Part shown: one piece after another, positions 7,997 through 16,839 of the stretch | How positions within the stretch are numbered: the stretch's first letter is position 1 | Layout of the letters: every line of letters starts with the position of its first letter | Source: CAYJHC01 sp964370075 | GTDB taxonomy: Bacteria; Bacillota; Clostridia; Peptostreptococcales; Anaerovoracaceae | Direction of reading: 5' to 3' | Assembly (NCBI GenBank): GCA_964370075.1 | Contig: CAYJHC010000010.1 | Location: forward strand, 1-28,656 | Length of the DNA: 28,656 nucleotides | Translations under genes and position numbers: made by a program | Notes under the pieces: model-generated | Seen by the model: the letters and a program-made list of their open reading frames with translations, nothing else | Databases searched by the model: none | What the model was told of the DNA's origin: nothing

Positions 7997-10264
7997 ATGG
8001 AGAAAATAACTGAAGAAATTAGAATATGGGGAGTAGTTCAAGGCGTTGGGTTTAGGCCTTATATTGCTAGAATTGCAGAAAAACTCGGAATTAATGGACA
8101 GGTTCATAATGTAGGGGGGTTAGTGCGTTTGTATGTTACTGCTGAAGTGGCAGATATTGATGCATTTCTTAGTGTTGTTCAAAATGAACAGATTGACCCT
8201 ATTGAAATTATTCACATTGATAGAAAAAAAATAGAATATAAAGAATTTGAAGGATTCCGCATTCAAGATAGTAAAAAATCGGAAGAGGGTGTGGCAATAA
8301 TCCCTGCCGATATTGCAATTTGTGATAGTTGTGTCGAAGAATTTAGAGACCCAAGAAATAGAAGACATAATCATAGCTTTAATAGTTGTATGCTTTGTGG
8401 GCCAAGATATACGATTATCGAAAGCTTGCCTTATGATAGGGAAAGAACAACCATGACAGAGTTCTCTATGTGTGAAAAGTGTCAAGCGGAGTATACTGAT
8501 TTACATGATAGGAGGTACCATGCCCAAACTATTTCATGTAATGAATGCGGTCCTAAACTGCTAATGAAATATAGAAATGGGAACATAAAATTTAATGAAA
8601 AGTTCATAGTGAAAAAGGCTGCAAGGACTCTCATGAAAAGTGGGGTGCTAGCTTTTAAATCTATGGGTGGATATAACTTGGTTTGCAAATATGGAGATAA
8701 TGTTGCAGAAGAGAAGATCAGAAGGATAAAAGGTAGAGATGAAAAGCCATTTGCCATTATGTTTAAAGATGTTGAACAAATCAAGGAAATTGCAATTGTA
8801 AGTGAAGTCGAAGAAAAAATGCTTACATCTTCAGCTCGGCCTATTGTATTGCTAAAAAGCAAAGAGAAGAAAGAAAGAATAGGAGTTTTTTTGCCATCAA
8901 TGGCTGCCCAAATGTTGATTTTAAATGAATGTCAAGTTCCTCTTGTTTTTACAAGTTGTAATATTTCATCTTCTCCAATAATAATTGATGACAAAGAAAT
9001 GGCGGATTTTTTTGCAAAAGAAGAAAAGATAGATTTTTTAATATATAATAACAGAAAAATACTAAAACACGTGGATGATTCCGTTGTGAGAGAAATCGAT
9101 GGACAGCCTCAGATAATTAGAAGGTCAAAAGGCATTGCACCAACGCCTTTGTTTTTGGGAGGCGAGGATGAAAATATATTGGCAATGGGGGGAGATTTAA
9201 AAAGCACCTTTTCTATAACAAAAGGAAATTTTGTGTATCCTAGCCAATACTTTGGTGATATGGATAATTTAAAACTTCAAAAGACTTATAAAGACAATCT
9301 TTTGACTATGTGTGAACTCTTTTCGGTGTCGCCAGAGGTGGTAGTCTGCGACATGCACCCTAGGTATTGGACGAGTAAATTAGGAAAAGAAATTTCAGAA
9401 AAATATAATATTCCTTTGATTAAAGTGCAACACCATCATGCCCATGTCGCAAGCGTAATGGCAGAGCATGCTTTAGATGAAAAAGTAATAGGAGTAGTTT
9501 TTGATGGAACAGGGTATGGTGATGACGGAAATGTTTGGGGCGGAGAAGTCTTAATTTGCCAAGAAGACCAATATGAAAGATATTCTCATCTTAAATATAC
9601 AGACTATATTGGTGGAGATTCTATGGCAAAAGAAGCATGGAAAGCTGCGGCTTGCCTAATTGCGCAATATGGATTTGGTCAAGATTCAAAAGCGGAAAAT
9701 TCTACCAAAATAGGAGAATTTGGAATTAAAATGAGTGACATAATATATTATGGAATTGAGAATAAAACTTTGCTCGAATACTCTACTTCTGCAAATTATG
9801 ACTTAGTAAAGGCTGCTTTAAATGGGAAAATAAATACTGTTATCAGCTCTAGTATGGGAAGGGTATTTGATGGAGTGGCAGCGCTTTTAGGGATTTGCGG
9901 AAAAAATGAATTTGAGGGCCAGTGTGCCATTGCTTTGGAGGATCACGCTAGGCTTGCAAGGACTAGCTTAGGGAAAAGTGTCGAAACTAAAAGTTTGTTA
10001 GCTTTAGATTTTCACAATAGGATTAGCCAGGGTATACTAAAAGAAGCTATTAAGGTTAGGGAAGTGCATAATATCAATGTGGTGGTTCTTTCTGGAGGAG
10101 TTTTTCAAAATGATATTTTGATGGAAGAGACTCTAAGGTTACTTCGAGAAAAAGATTTTGAAGTATACTTTAATACGATGGTTAGTCCTAATGATGGTGG
10201 TATTTCTTTGGGGCAGGCGTATATAGCTAGCCATAGGTTGAGGAAAAGTAGATTAAAAAAGTAG
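7997..10264 (+). CDS. hypF: Carbamoyltransferase HypF
   Basis: HypF uses carbamoyl phosphate and ATP to carbamoylate the C-terminal cysteine of HypE, the first step in making the CN ligands of the [NiFe] active site. All domains are present in 755 residues: acylphosphatase-like (about 5-90, WGVVQGVGFRPY), two zinc fingers (C109, C112, C131, C134 and C159, C162, C181, C184), a YrdC-like domain (about 200-390, LAFKSMGGYNLVC) and a Kae1-like domain (about 400-750, with VQHHHAHVAS and GVVFDGTGYGDDG). A GAGG about seven bases before ATG 7997 supports the start. It lies between hypB and hypC in the maturation operon. Confidence 0.95.
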   Translation: MEKITEEIRIWGVVQGVGFRPYIARIAEKLGINGQVHNVGGLVRLYVTAEVADIDAFLSVVQNEQIDPIEIIHIDRKKIEYKEFEGFRIQDSKKSEEGVAIIPADIAICDSCVEEFRDPRNRRHNHSFNSCMLCGPRYTIIESLPYDRERTTMTEFSMCEKCQAEYTDLHDRRYHAQTISCNECGPKLLMKYRNGNIKFNEKFIVKKAARTLMKSGVLAFKSMGGYNLVCKYGDNVAEEKIRRIKGRDEKPFAIMFKDVEQIKEIAIVSEVEEKMLTSSARPIVLLKSKEKKERIGVFLPSMAAQMLILNECQVPLVFTSCNISSSPIIIDDKEMADFFAKEEKIDFLIYNNRKILKHVDDSVVREIDGQPQIIRRSKGIAPTPLFLGGEDENILAMGGDLKSTFSITKGNFVYPSQYFGDMDNLKLQKTYKDNLLTMCELFSVSPEVVVCDMHPRYWTSKLGKEISEKYNIPLIKVQHHHAHVASVMAEHALDEKVIGVVFDGTGYGDDGNVWGGEVLICQEDQYERYSHLKYTDYIGGDSMAKEAWKAAACLIAQYGFGQDSKAENSTKIGEFGIKMSDIIYYGIENKTLLEYSTSANYDLVKAALNGKINTVISSSMGRVFDGVAALLGICGKNEFEGQCAIALEDHARLARTSLGKSVETKSLLALDFHNRISQGILKEAIKVREVHNINVVVLSGGVFQNDILMEETLRLLREKDFEVYFNTMVSPNDGGISLGQAYIASHRLRKSRLKK

Positions 10265-10313
10265 ATAATGAAAATAGCAAGAGAAATTGAGCGTGCTAGT
10301 TAAGGAGAAAAAA

Positions 10314-10538
10314 ATGTGTATTGCAATGCCGGGTAAAATAATTTCTGTTGAAGGAAATCATGCAAAGGCTGACTTTGATGGGAATATTGTTGATGTTAAT
10401 ACGGGGCTTATTGAGGCAAAAGTAGGCCAATATGTTTTGGTTCATGCAGGCTGCGCCATAGAAATTATGGAAAAAGAAAAAGCAGAAGAACTTGCTGCAA
10501 TTTTTAAAGAACTGGAAGAACTTGAGGTTGAAGGTTAG
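10314..10538 (+). CDS. hypC: Hydrogenase assembly chaperone HypC/HupF
   Basis: HypC forms a complex with HypD on which the Fe(CN)2CO unit is assembled, then carries it to the hydrogenase large subunit. The protein is 74 residues and opens MCIAMPGKI; after Met removal the conserved N-terminal Cys contacts the iron. The reading frame continues nine codons upstream to a TTG at 10287, but ATG 10314 is certain because Cys2 must be next to the start, and TAAGGAG lies just upstream. The remainder (VDVNTGLIEAKVGQYVLVHAGCAIEIM) is the family's small beta-barrel. It sits 49 bases after hypF and 64 before hypD. Confidence 0.94.
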   Translation: MCIAMPGKIISVEGNHAKADFDGNIVDVNTGLIEAKVGQYVLVHAGCAIEIMEKEKAEELAAIFKELEELEVEG

Positions 10539-10602
10539 AAAAGGTTAAGATTTCTAATTAGCAGATCAGTACTAGTTGAGAATAGAAGGAAGTTAAAGCG
10601 AA

Positions 10603-11649
10603 ATGATAAAAAAGATAGTCGAATATCTAAAAACGTATAATGGAAGACCTATTTCGATTATGGAAGTTTGCGGAACACATACTGCTGCAATTTTCAAAAA
10701 CGGTATTAGGTCTTTGATTTCAGATAAGATAAGGTTGATTTCAGGACCAGGATGCCCAGTTTGCGTTACTCCTACGTCATACATAGACAAATGTATAGAG
10801 TATGCAAAAAAAGAAAATCATACTTTGTTGACTTTTGGTGATATGATAAAAGTCCCAGGAAGTAAAGGTAACTTGAGTCTTGCTACTGGAGAGGGTGCTT
10901 CAGTGGAAATAATGTACACTCCTTTTGAGGCAATAAAGAAGGCAGAAGAAAACCATGAGAAAACAATTGTTGTTGCAGGGGTAGGGTTTGAAACTACTGC
11001 ACCGATTTATGGGCTTCTGATAAAAGAAATATTAGATAAAAAAATAGAAAATATTAAAATTCTTACATCTTTAAAAACTATTGAAGCTCCTCTAGAATGG
11101 ATTTGCGAAAACACAAATGATAAGTATGTTATTGACGGATTTATCTGCCCAGGGCATGTGAGCACTATAATTGGTAGCAAGCCGTATGAAAACTTATCAC
11201 AAAGATTTAATAAACCTTTTGTAGTGGCTGGCTTTTCGGCAGAGCATATACTGGCGGCTATCTATAGTATTGTAAAACAAATCGAGGAGGGTGAAGGGGA
11301 AACCAAAAATTTGTATATGAATGCAGTTGCTGAAGAGGGGAACTTGAAAGCTCAGAAGGTTATTAAAGAAGTTTATGAACCTGGAATTGCAACATGGAGA
11401 GGTATAGGCAAGATGGAGAACTCTGGGCTTTATCTTAAAGATAAATATAGTCATTTAGATGCGGGGAGTAGAAATTTAGATAAGGATGAGGAGCTTAATA
11501 ATAACTGTCTTTGTAAAGAGGTAATTATTGGGAAGATTAACCCAGATCAATGCCCTATGTTTGGTAAGGGTTGTAATCCACTTACCCCTCTAGGGCCTTG
11601 CATGGTTTCTTCGGAAGGTGCTTGTGGGGTTTGGCATAAGAATAGATAG
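10603..11649 (+). CDS. hypD: Hydrogenase formation protein HypD
   Basis: HypD is a [4Fe-4S] protein that, with HypC and carbamoylated/dehydrated HypE, assembles the Fe(CN)2CO unit. The signature motifs are complete: MEVCGTHTA (C23), GPGCPVC (C51, C54), GVGFETTAP, GFICPGHVS, and a C-terminal cluster region with CLC, CPMFGKGC and GPCMVSSEGAC. At 348 residues it has normal length. Start ATG 10603 lies behind GGAAG and gives the expected N-terminus (MIKKIVEYL). It is followed 31 bases later by hypE. Confidence 0.95.
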   Translation: MIKKIVEYLKTYNGRPISIMEVCGTHTAAIFKNGIRSLISDKIRLISGPGCPVCVTPTSYIDKCIEYAKKENHTLLTFGDMIKVPGSKGNLSLATGEGASVEIMYTPFEAIKKAEENHEKTIVVAGVGFETTAPIYGLLIKEILDKKIENIKILTSLKTIEAPLEWICENTNDKYVIDGFICPGHVSTIIGSKPYENLSQRFNKPFVVAGFSAEHILAAIYSIVKQIEEGEGETKNLYMNAVAEEGNLKAQKVIKEVYEPGIATWRGIGKMENSGLYLKDKYSHLDAGSRNLDKDEELNNNCLCKEVIIGKINPDQCPMFGKGCNPLTPLGPCMVSSEGACGVWHKNR

Positions 11650-11680
11650 AATTTAATAATGAAGTCGAAGAGGAAAGTAT

Positions 11681-12676
11681 ATGAAAATTGAAATGGCTCA
11701 TGGAAGTGGTGGAGTTGCATCTGCAGAATTAATGAAAAACATATTTGGGAAACATTTTTCCAATGAAATCTTAGATAAAATGGAAGATGGAGCAGTTATC
11801 CCTTCAAGTGAAAGGATTGTGTGCTCTACAGATTCATTTGTAGTTGAACCAGTTGAGTTTAAAGGTGGAGATATTGGAAAACTTGCCGTATGTGGAACTG
11901 TAAATGATATATTAATGATGGGAGCTACTCCAAAGTATATTACTTGTGGATTTATTTTGGAAACTGGATTAGAAGTAGATAAGTTAGATAGAATTGTGGA
12001 GAGTATGGCAAAGGTAGCCAAAGAAGCTGGAGTAAAAGTAATTGCTGGAGATACTAAGGTTGTGGAAGGCTCGGGAGGCCTTTTTATAAATACCACTGGA
12101 ATAGGCTTTGTTGAAGCGGAAAGAAATATTAGTGCGGCAAACTGTAGACCTGGAGATAAGGTGATTCTTTCTGGAAATTTAGGGGATCATCATGCAACTA
12201 TTCTAACTGCCAGGATGGGAATTGAGAATACTATTGAAAGTGACTGTGCAGTTTTGTCAGATATTACAGAGGCTTTATTTGATGAAGGCGTTCAAGTTAG
12301 AGCGATGAGGGATGTTACCAGAGGAGGATTAGGTACAATTCTTAACGAAATTGCGACTGCCTCAGACTGCAATATTTTGCTTGAAGAAGAAAGCTTGCCT
12401 GTAGATAAAAGTGTAAATGGCTTTGCGGAGATGCTAGGCTTGGACCCTTTGTACATGGGGAATGAAGGCAAGATGATTGCTATAGTTAGTGGTGAAGATG
12501 GGGAAAGAGCTTTAAAAAGAGTAAGGTCTACTAAAAATGGGAAAAATGCTATGATTATTGGGGAAATTAAAAAAACTAACTCCGAAAATGGAGTTAGAGT
12601 TTCTATAGTTACCTCCTTAGGTGCGGTCAGAGCAGTTGATGTTCTTGTAGGAGAAGGCCTTCCTAGAATTTGTTAA
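11681..12676 (+). CDS. hypE: Hydrogenase expression/formation protein HypE
   Basis: HypE dehydrates the carbamoyl group added by HypF to its C-terminal cysteine, giving a thiocyanate that supplies the CN ligands. It is a PurM/ThiL-like ATP-binding protein. The N-terminus has the AHGSGGVAS motif, the catalytic region KVIAGDTKVVE and RAMRDVTRGGLGT are present, and the protein ends in the diagnostic PRIC with the acceptor cysteine last. At 331 residues it is complete. The start has AGAGGAAAG upstream. Its stop codon overlaps, base for base, the stop of the convergent phosphoesterase gene, so the operon ends without an intergenic terminator. Confidence 0.95.
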   Translation: MKIEMAHGSGGVASAELMKNIFGKHFSNEILDKMEDGAVIPSSERIVCSTDSFVVEPVEFKGGDIGKLAVCGTVNDILMMGATPKYITCGFILETGLEVDKLDRIVESMAKVAKEAGVKVIAGDTKVVEGSGGLFINTTGIGFVEAERNISAANCRPGDKVILSGNLGDHHATILTARMGIENTIESDCAVLSDITEALFDEGVQVRAMRDVTRGGLGTILNEIATASDCNILLEEESLPVDKSVNGFAEMLGLDPLYMGNEGKMIAIVSGEDGERALKRVRSTKNGKNAMIIGEIKKTNSENGVRVSIVTSLGAVRAVDVLVGEGLPRIC

Positions 12677-13221
12677 AACCTATCACTATTGTTTAAAATG
12701 TCTTTTAGCTTCCCTGACAAACTAGGAGTTGGGGGAGTTTTTATTTCAACTGAGTATTGTGTATAAGTTATTTGTTCTTTTGTTATATCTAAGATAAAAT
12801 ATGTCCCGTAAGTCGTAAGTCTAGGATAGCAAATGCTTCCAGGATTAATTAGGTATAAGCCTTGTAAATCTTTAAATAGTGGAGTATGAGTATGGCCGAA
12901 AACAACAGCATTGCAGTTCATTTCCTCTGTTTTATAAATAAGATTGTTAGGGTTGGTCTTTACTCCATCTAAGTGGCCGTGGGTTAATAGGATTTTCCCA
13001 TAAGGAGTTTCAATAGACTTATAGCCATTAGCTTCGTTAGCACCATCTAAATTACCTCCTACATATTCAAAAGGAATGTTATAGAGATTAGAAAGTTCCT
13101 TTGCATCTTCTAAATAATCTCCTAAGTGAATGACTAAATCTATTTCGTCCTTCCATTTTTCAATTACGGTTCTAGGAAGTTTGGTTTTTCCATGGGTGTC
13201 ACTAATGGCTAAAATTTTCAT
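12673..13221 (-). CDS. YfcE/MJ0936-family metallophosphoesterase
   Basis: A 182-residue cytoplasmic phosphodiesterase of the calcineurin-like superfamily, requiring two divalent metal ions. All five metal motifs are visible: DTH in AISDTHGK, GD in HLGDYL, GN in GGNLDG, LLTHGH and GHTHTP. The physiological substrate of the family is not settled. The frame continues 21 codons upstream, but ATG 13221 is chosen because GAGGAA lies just before it and MKILAISDTHG is the standard N-terminus. It follows the hemolysin III gene on the same strand and runs convergently into hypE with overlapping stop codons. Confidence 0.88.
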   Translation of the reverse strand: MKILAISDTHGKTKLPRTVIEKWKDEIDLVIHLGDYLEDAKELSNLYNIPFEYVGGNLDGANEANGYKSIETPYGKILLTHGHLDGVKTNPNNLIYKTEEMNCNAVVFGHTHTPLFKDLQGLYLINPGSICYPRLTTYGTYFILDITKEQITYTQYSVEIKTPPTPSLSGKLKDILNNSDRF

Positions 13222-13335
13222 ATATAAGGTTCCTCTTCTCTCTTGCATTTTGTTTTTGGCTTTAAGGGCATAATCTCTAGTCAATGATGGCAGTCCGATT
13301 AAACTGGCAAGCTAACAGTGATATAATAGTGTTTT

Positions 13336-14067
13336 TTATAGATAAAAAGCGACTCCTACAAACTGTAGGGCAGTTCCAAGGACTATAAAACAGTGGAATA
13401 CTTCATGAAAACCAAAAGCTTCTGAAAAATTAGGTTTTTTGATAATATAAAACACTGCACCGATAGTATAACTTATGCCTCCTGCTAGGAGCAACATTAA
13501 AAAGTTAAATGGCAGTGACACTAATGCGCCAGGATCAAGTACTATCGCCCACCCCATAATAACATATACTGAAGTATAAAGCCACCTTGGAGCAGATAAC
13601 CAGAACATTTTTACCCCTACACCAATAGCCATAAAGGTCCATATACCGATTAAGAATATGGTTGATTTAGGGTGTTCAAGACCATTATAAAGCACAGGTG
13701 TATAAGTTCCGGCAATTAATACATATATCATTGCATGGTCTAGCTTTCTTAGCTTCTTAATTTTCTCTTCAGGGCCCTTACAATAATGATAAATAGAGCT
13801 GCAGGTATATAGTGCTATCATTGAAAATCCATATAAGGTTACAGAAATTAATCTTCCTAACCCGTCAGGGGATGTTGTAAAGTTTGTGATTATCAAAAAG
13901 ATTGTTGCTGCTGCAGCTAAAATAGCTCCAGCAAAGTGAGTTATAAAACTCCATTTGTCTCTAGGTCCTTTTGGTGTTGAGATGAAAGGCTCTGAGCTGA
14001 TTTTAGTAGAGGGAAAAGCCAAATTACTTTTTTTAACTGATACTGTAATTGTGTTATTTGTTGACAT
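13336..14067 (-). CDS. Hemolysin III / PAQR family membrane protein
   Basis: A 243-residue integral membrane protein of the hemolysin III (YqfA, PAQR) family. Seven hydrophobic segments are visible after a soluble N-terminus of about 40 residues. The family's conserved histidines occur in FITHFAGA near the first helix, RKLDHAMIYVLIAGTYTP in the middle and FHEVFHCFIV in the last helix; in the family they bind zinc and resemble a ceramidase-type site. Its bacterial role is unclear despite the historic name. Start ATG 14067 has AAGGAG seven bases upstream. Confidence 0.88.
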   Translation of the reverse strand: MSTNNTITVSVKKSNLAFPSTKISSEPFISTPKGPRDKWSFITHFAGAILAAAATIFLIITNFTTSPDGLGRLISVTLYGFSMIALYTCSSIYHYCKGPEEKIKKLRKLDHAMIYVLIAGTYTPVLYNGLEHPKSTIFLIGIWTFMAIGVGVKMFWLSAPRWLYTSVYVIMGWAIVLDPGALVSLPFNFLMLLLAGGISYTIGAVFYIIKKPNFSEAFGFHEVFHCFIVLGTALQFVGVAFYL

Positions 14068-14177
14068 TTTGTTCTCCTTTTCTTTAAATTAGGCAACAAG
14101 AAAGCAGACAAAAATAAACATTTTTGTATTCTTAAAGTTGCGTCAATAGTTTGTTCGGAATCTAATAAATAAGTATG

Positions 14178-15107
14178 TTATGAGTTTTTGAAAATACTTA
14201 AATAGAAATCTAAACTTTTTTCAATATATTTACCCATGATTACTATCATGGGGTTGGAATCTTTTTTTTCGAAGTAGGTGGTAAATGCATCGAAGTACTC
14301 CTTTTTGTTATCTGTGTCAAAGGGAATAGGGGGGAGCTCTTCTTGTAATAATTGTAGGTTTACTAGTAAGCGGTTAACATGACCTGTTCCTTCTACAAAA
14401 GGGTGAATTCCTTCGAAATCTAGGTGGAAAAGTGCCAATCTTTCTACTAAGTGAAGATCTCTCTTTCTTTTGTCGTTTAATTTAAGTAGATCCTTTATAT
14501 TTTTGCTTATTGCAGTTGGATCAGAAGCTTTACCATGAGTACTAATCCTTCTTATTGGAATCTTTCTATAAACACCTTTGTCAAAGGGACTACTAATAAG
14601 TGTTAAACCATGCATGGCCAAAATTGATTCTTCTGAAAAAATATTTTTTTCATTTATATTTCTCTCGCAGTAATAATATGCATGATGAAGGCCTAAAGCA
14701 TCTAAATGATCTTTAAGAGATTTTTGTTCGGTAGTGCCGCCGCTTAGAATAAGGGCTACTTCTTCAAGGGTTAAGTTGATTCCAGAAATGGCACAAGAGT
14801 TATAAATGAATTCAATTAAAAAATCTTCTTTTAACCTGTTAACTTCTCCGCTTGTTAAAGGTCTAATCATTCGGAGTTGCTCTTGCTTGTCGTTAATCCT
14901 TTGAAACATGGAACCATGAAGGCTTTGTTGCACTATTTTATTTTCTTTTATTCTTTCGTCAGCTGGCTTTCCTGCATTTGCAGGTATCATATACAATTTT
15001 CCTTGTTGAATTGCCCCTTCGATTTTGCCTTGTGAGCAAAGGAGTCTAACTCTTCGAGGGGAAATGTCCCATTTTTTTGCAGCTTCAGAAACCTTGATAT
15101 ATTCCAA
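14178..15107 (-). CDS. HTH-Fic protein with degenerate Fic and inhibitory motifs
   Basis: The 309-residue protein has an N-terminal MerR/excisionase-like helix-turn-helix (about 3-50, KVSEAAKKWDISPRRVRLLC) and a Fic domain (about 90-290). Fic enzymes transfer AMP or other phosphate groups to proteins. The flap GVYRKIPI is intact, but the catalytic loop reads HPFVEGTGHVNR (235-246) instead of HPFxxGNGRxxR: Asn is Thr and the first Arg is His, while the His, the acidic residue and the last Arg remain. The usual inhibitory motif SxxxEG is SCAISG (104-109), with Ser for the regulatory Glu. Activity may therefore be lost or changed. The start is TTG at 15107, supported by GAGG upstream and by a consensus promoter just before it. 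Confidence 0.82.
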   Translation of the reverse strand: MEYIKVSEAAKKWDISPRRVRLLCSQGKIEGAIQQGKLYMIPANAGKPADERIKENKIVQQSLHGSMFQRINDKQEQLRMIRPLTSGEVNRLKEDFLIEFIYNSCAISGINLTLEEVALILSGGTTEQKSLKDHLDALGLHHAYYYCERNINEKNIFSEESILAMHGLTLISSPFDKGVYRKIPIRRISTHGKASDPTAISKNIKDLLKLNDKRKRDLHLVERLALFHLDFEGIHPFVEGTGHVNRLLVNLQLLQEELPPIPFDTDNKKEYFDAFTTYFEKKDSNPMIVIMGKYIEKSLDFYLSIFKNS

Positions 15108-15139
15108 TTCTCTACCTCAATTCTTTAACCTTTAGGAAT

Positions 15140-15168
15140 AGTATATTGGGTTTGCGGAATAATGTCAA
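15140..15168 (-). promoter_or_regulatory. Sigma-A promoter of the Fic gene
   Basis: On the minus strand a perfect TTGACA, a 17-base spacer and TATACT. The start of transcription would be near 15133, leaving a leader of about 26 nt to the TTG start codon. A strong promoter for a gene whose catalytic motif is degenerate argues against decay. Confidence 0.8.
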
Positions 15169-15317
15169 GGGTAATTATGAATAAAATAAAAATAATATTC
15201 CTGAAAAACATTGATTGATTTGTAATTTAAGAGGGAAATAAGATTTTAGGATTTGTAAAAGAAGAAAAACAAAAGAAAAATTATGCAAAGTTCCTAAAAT
15301 AAAACTATATTATCTAT

Positions 15318-15345
15318 TTGTACAAATTAATAGTTGTGGTAAAAT
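15318..15345 (+). promoter_or_regulatory. Promoter of the AI-2E family permease gene
   Basis: TTGTAC, a 16-base spacer ending in TGG, then TAAAAT, giving an extended -10. The transcript would start near 15352, 24 bases before the ATG at 15376. Confidence 0.6.
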
Positions 15346-15375
15346 ATAAATAGTAAGTTTTTGTGAGGAGGGAGT

Positions 15376-16785
15376 ATGAAAAAGCTAGATAATCATCCGC
15401 ATTTTAAAATTGGAATTACTGCATTTGGGGTTATTGCTGCTTCAATTGTCCTTTATTTTAGCATTGCTAGATTTGAAGAAATTGCAAAAGCAGTTGGCCG
15501 AATTTTTGAAATAATGCAGCCTTTTGTAATTGGGCTTGCACTAGCATACTTATTATGTCCTTTATTCAACTTGGTTAGGCGAAAGGCCTTGAAGGTAAAG
15601 TGGCCTAGAATCTTTCTTAGTAAGAAAGATGGAGAAACACCCTATTTTTTCTTTAGCCAAATTATTGCAACAACCGCATCATTAGTTGCTATGCTTGCAA
15701 TTATTTCGGGATTACTTTGGATGATTATTCCTCAACTAACTGAAAGTGTTTTGAATTTGGTAACAGTAATTCCTACAGGAATAGAAACCTTTGTGGAGTG
15801 GGTTCAAAGGGTTGCGGCTAATCAAAAAGAAATTGCTGAAATAGTGGATAATTTAGCAATCTATTCAACTGACAATTTAGTGATTTGGATTGAAGAAACA
15901 ATTATTGGAAACTATAATACTTATTTAGAAGGACTTTCTTCTGGCATTATTGGAACCTTTGGATTTGTTATTGATATATTTGTTGCAGTTATAATTTGTG
16001 TGTTTTTCTTAAATGGTAAAGAAATATTTGCAGCCCAGACAAAGAAAAGTTTATTCGCTTTATTTTCTAAAGAAAAGGCAGATGATATACTAAAAGGAGC
16101 AGTTTTTACTAACAAAACATTTAGCGGATTTATAATAGGAAAGCTATTAGATTCTGTAATAGTGGGGATAATTTGTTTTGTTGTAATGTCTATATTTGGA
16201 TGGCCTTTTGCGGCATTAATTAGTGTGATTATAGGCGTAACTAATATTATTCCATTCTTCGGCCCGTTTATTGGAGCTGTTCCATCCACAATATTGGTAA
16301 TGATGGTTGAACCTATCCTGGGATTATACTTTTTAATCTTTATATTAATCTTACAACAGGTAGATGGAAATATTATAGGGCCTAAAATACTGGGGAACTC
16401 TACGGGTCTTCCTAGCATATGGGTACTTTTTGCAATATTAGTAGGAGGTGGGTTATTCGGGTTCATAGGCATGATACTGGGGATACCAATCTTTGCGGTT
16501 ATATATGCTTACATTTGTTATATGATAAATAAGAGACTAAAGAAAAAAGGCTTATCTTTAAATTTAAATGACTACAAATATGCTTATAAAGAAAAAATAG
16601 CAAAGGGGTCAGAAAGACCCAAAGTAATTATTGATGAAGATAAGGAAGAAAAGAAAAAAGATATATTAGAAAGAACTCCAGTAGATAAAAATTCAGAAAT
16701 GTATAATGCTGAGGATGAAAATAGTGGTAAAGAAAGTGGCAAGATTGGAAGAATACCACTATTAAATAGATTAAAGAAAAAATAA
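15376..16785 (+). CDS. AI-2E family transporter (YtvI/PerM-like permease)
   Basis: A 469-residue polytopic membrane protein of the AI-2E/UPF0118 family; members have been linked to export of small molecules or to sodium/proton exchange, and the substrate here is unknown. Roughly eight membrane segments are visible, starting with residues 11-29 and 38-60. The conserved C-terminal part (about 300-385: GVTNIIPFFGPFIGAVPS, then QQVDGNIIGPKILG and GLFGFIGMILGIPIFAV) is typical. A charged cytoplasmic tail of about 80 residues follows. ATG 15376 has GAGGAGGGAG directly upstream. It precedes murB by 54 bases on the same strand and may be co-transcribed. Confidence 0.88.
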   Translation: MKKLDNHPHFKIGITAFGVIAASIVLYFSIARFEEIAKAVGRIFEIMQPFVIGLALAYLLCPLFNLVRRKALKVKWPRIFLSKKDGETPYFFFSQIIATTASLVAMLAIISGLLWMIIPQLTESVLNLVTVIPTGIETFVEWVQRVAANQKEIAEIVDNLAIYSTDNLVIWIEETIIGNYNTYLEGLSSGIIGTFGFVIDIFVAVIICVFFLNGKEIFAAQTKKSLFALFSKEKADDILKGAVFTNKTFSGFIIGKLLDSVIVGIICFVVMSIFGWPFAALISVIIGVTNIIPFFGPFIGAVPSTILVMMVEPILGLYFLIFILILQQVDGNIIGPKILGNSTGLPSIWVLFAILVGGGLFGFIGMILGIPIFAVIYAYICYMINKRLKKKGLSLNLNDYKYAYKEKIAKGSERPKVIIDEDKEEKKKDILERTPVDKNSEMYNAEDENSGKESGKIGRIPLLNRLKKK

Positions 16786-16839
16786 TAGCTACTATCAAGT
16801 AGTAGGAGAAGTAGTGTATTCGAGAAATGCGGGGAAAAA

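Noticed and set aside
15921..16472. 183-residue minus-strand ORF inside the AI-2E permease gene
   Set aside because: Antisense shadow rich in Ile, Asn and Pro; no recognisable domain, while the plus-strand frame is a clear permease.
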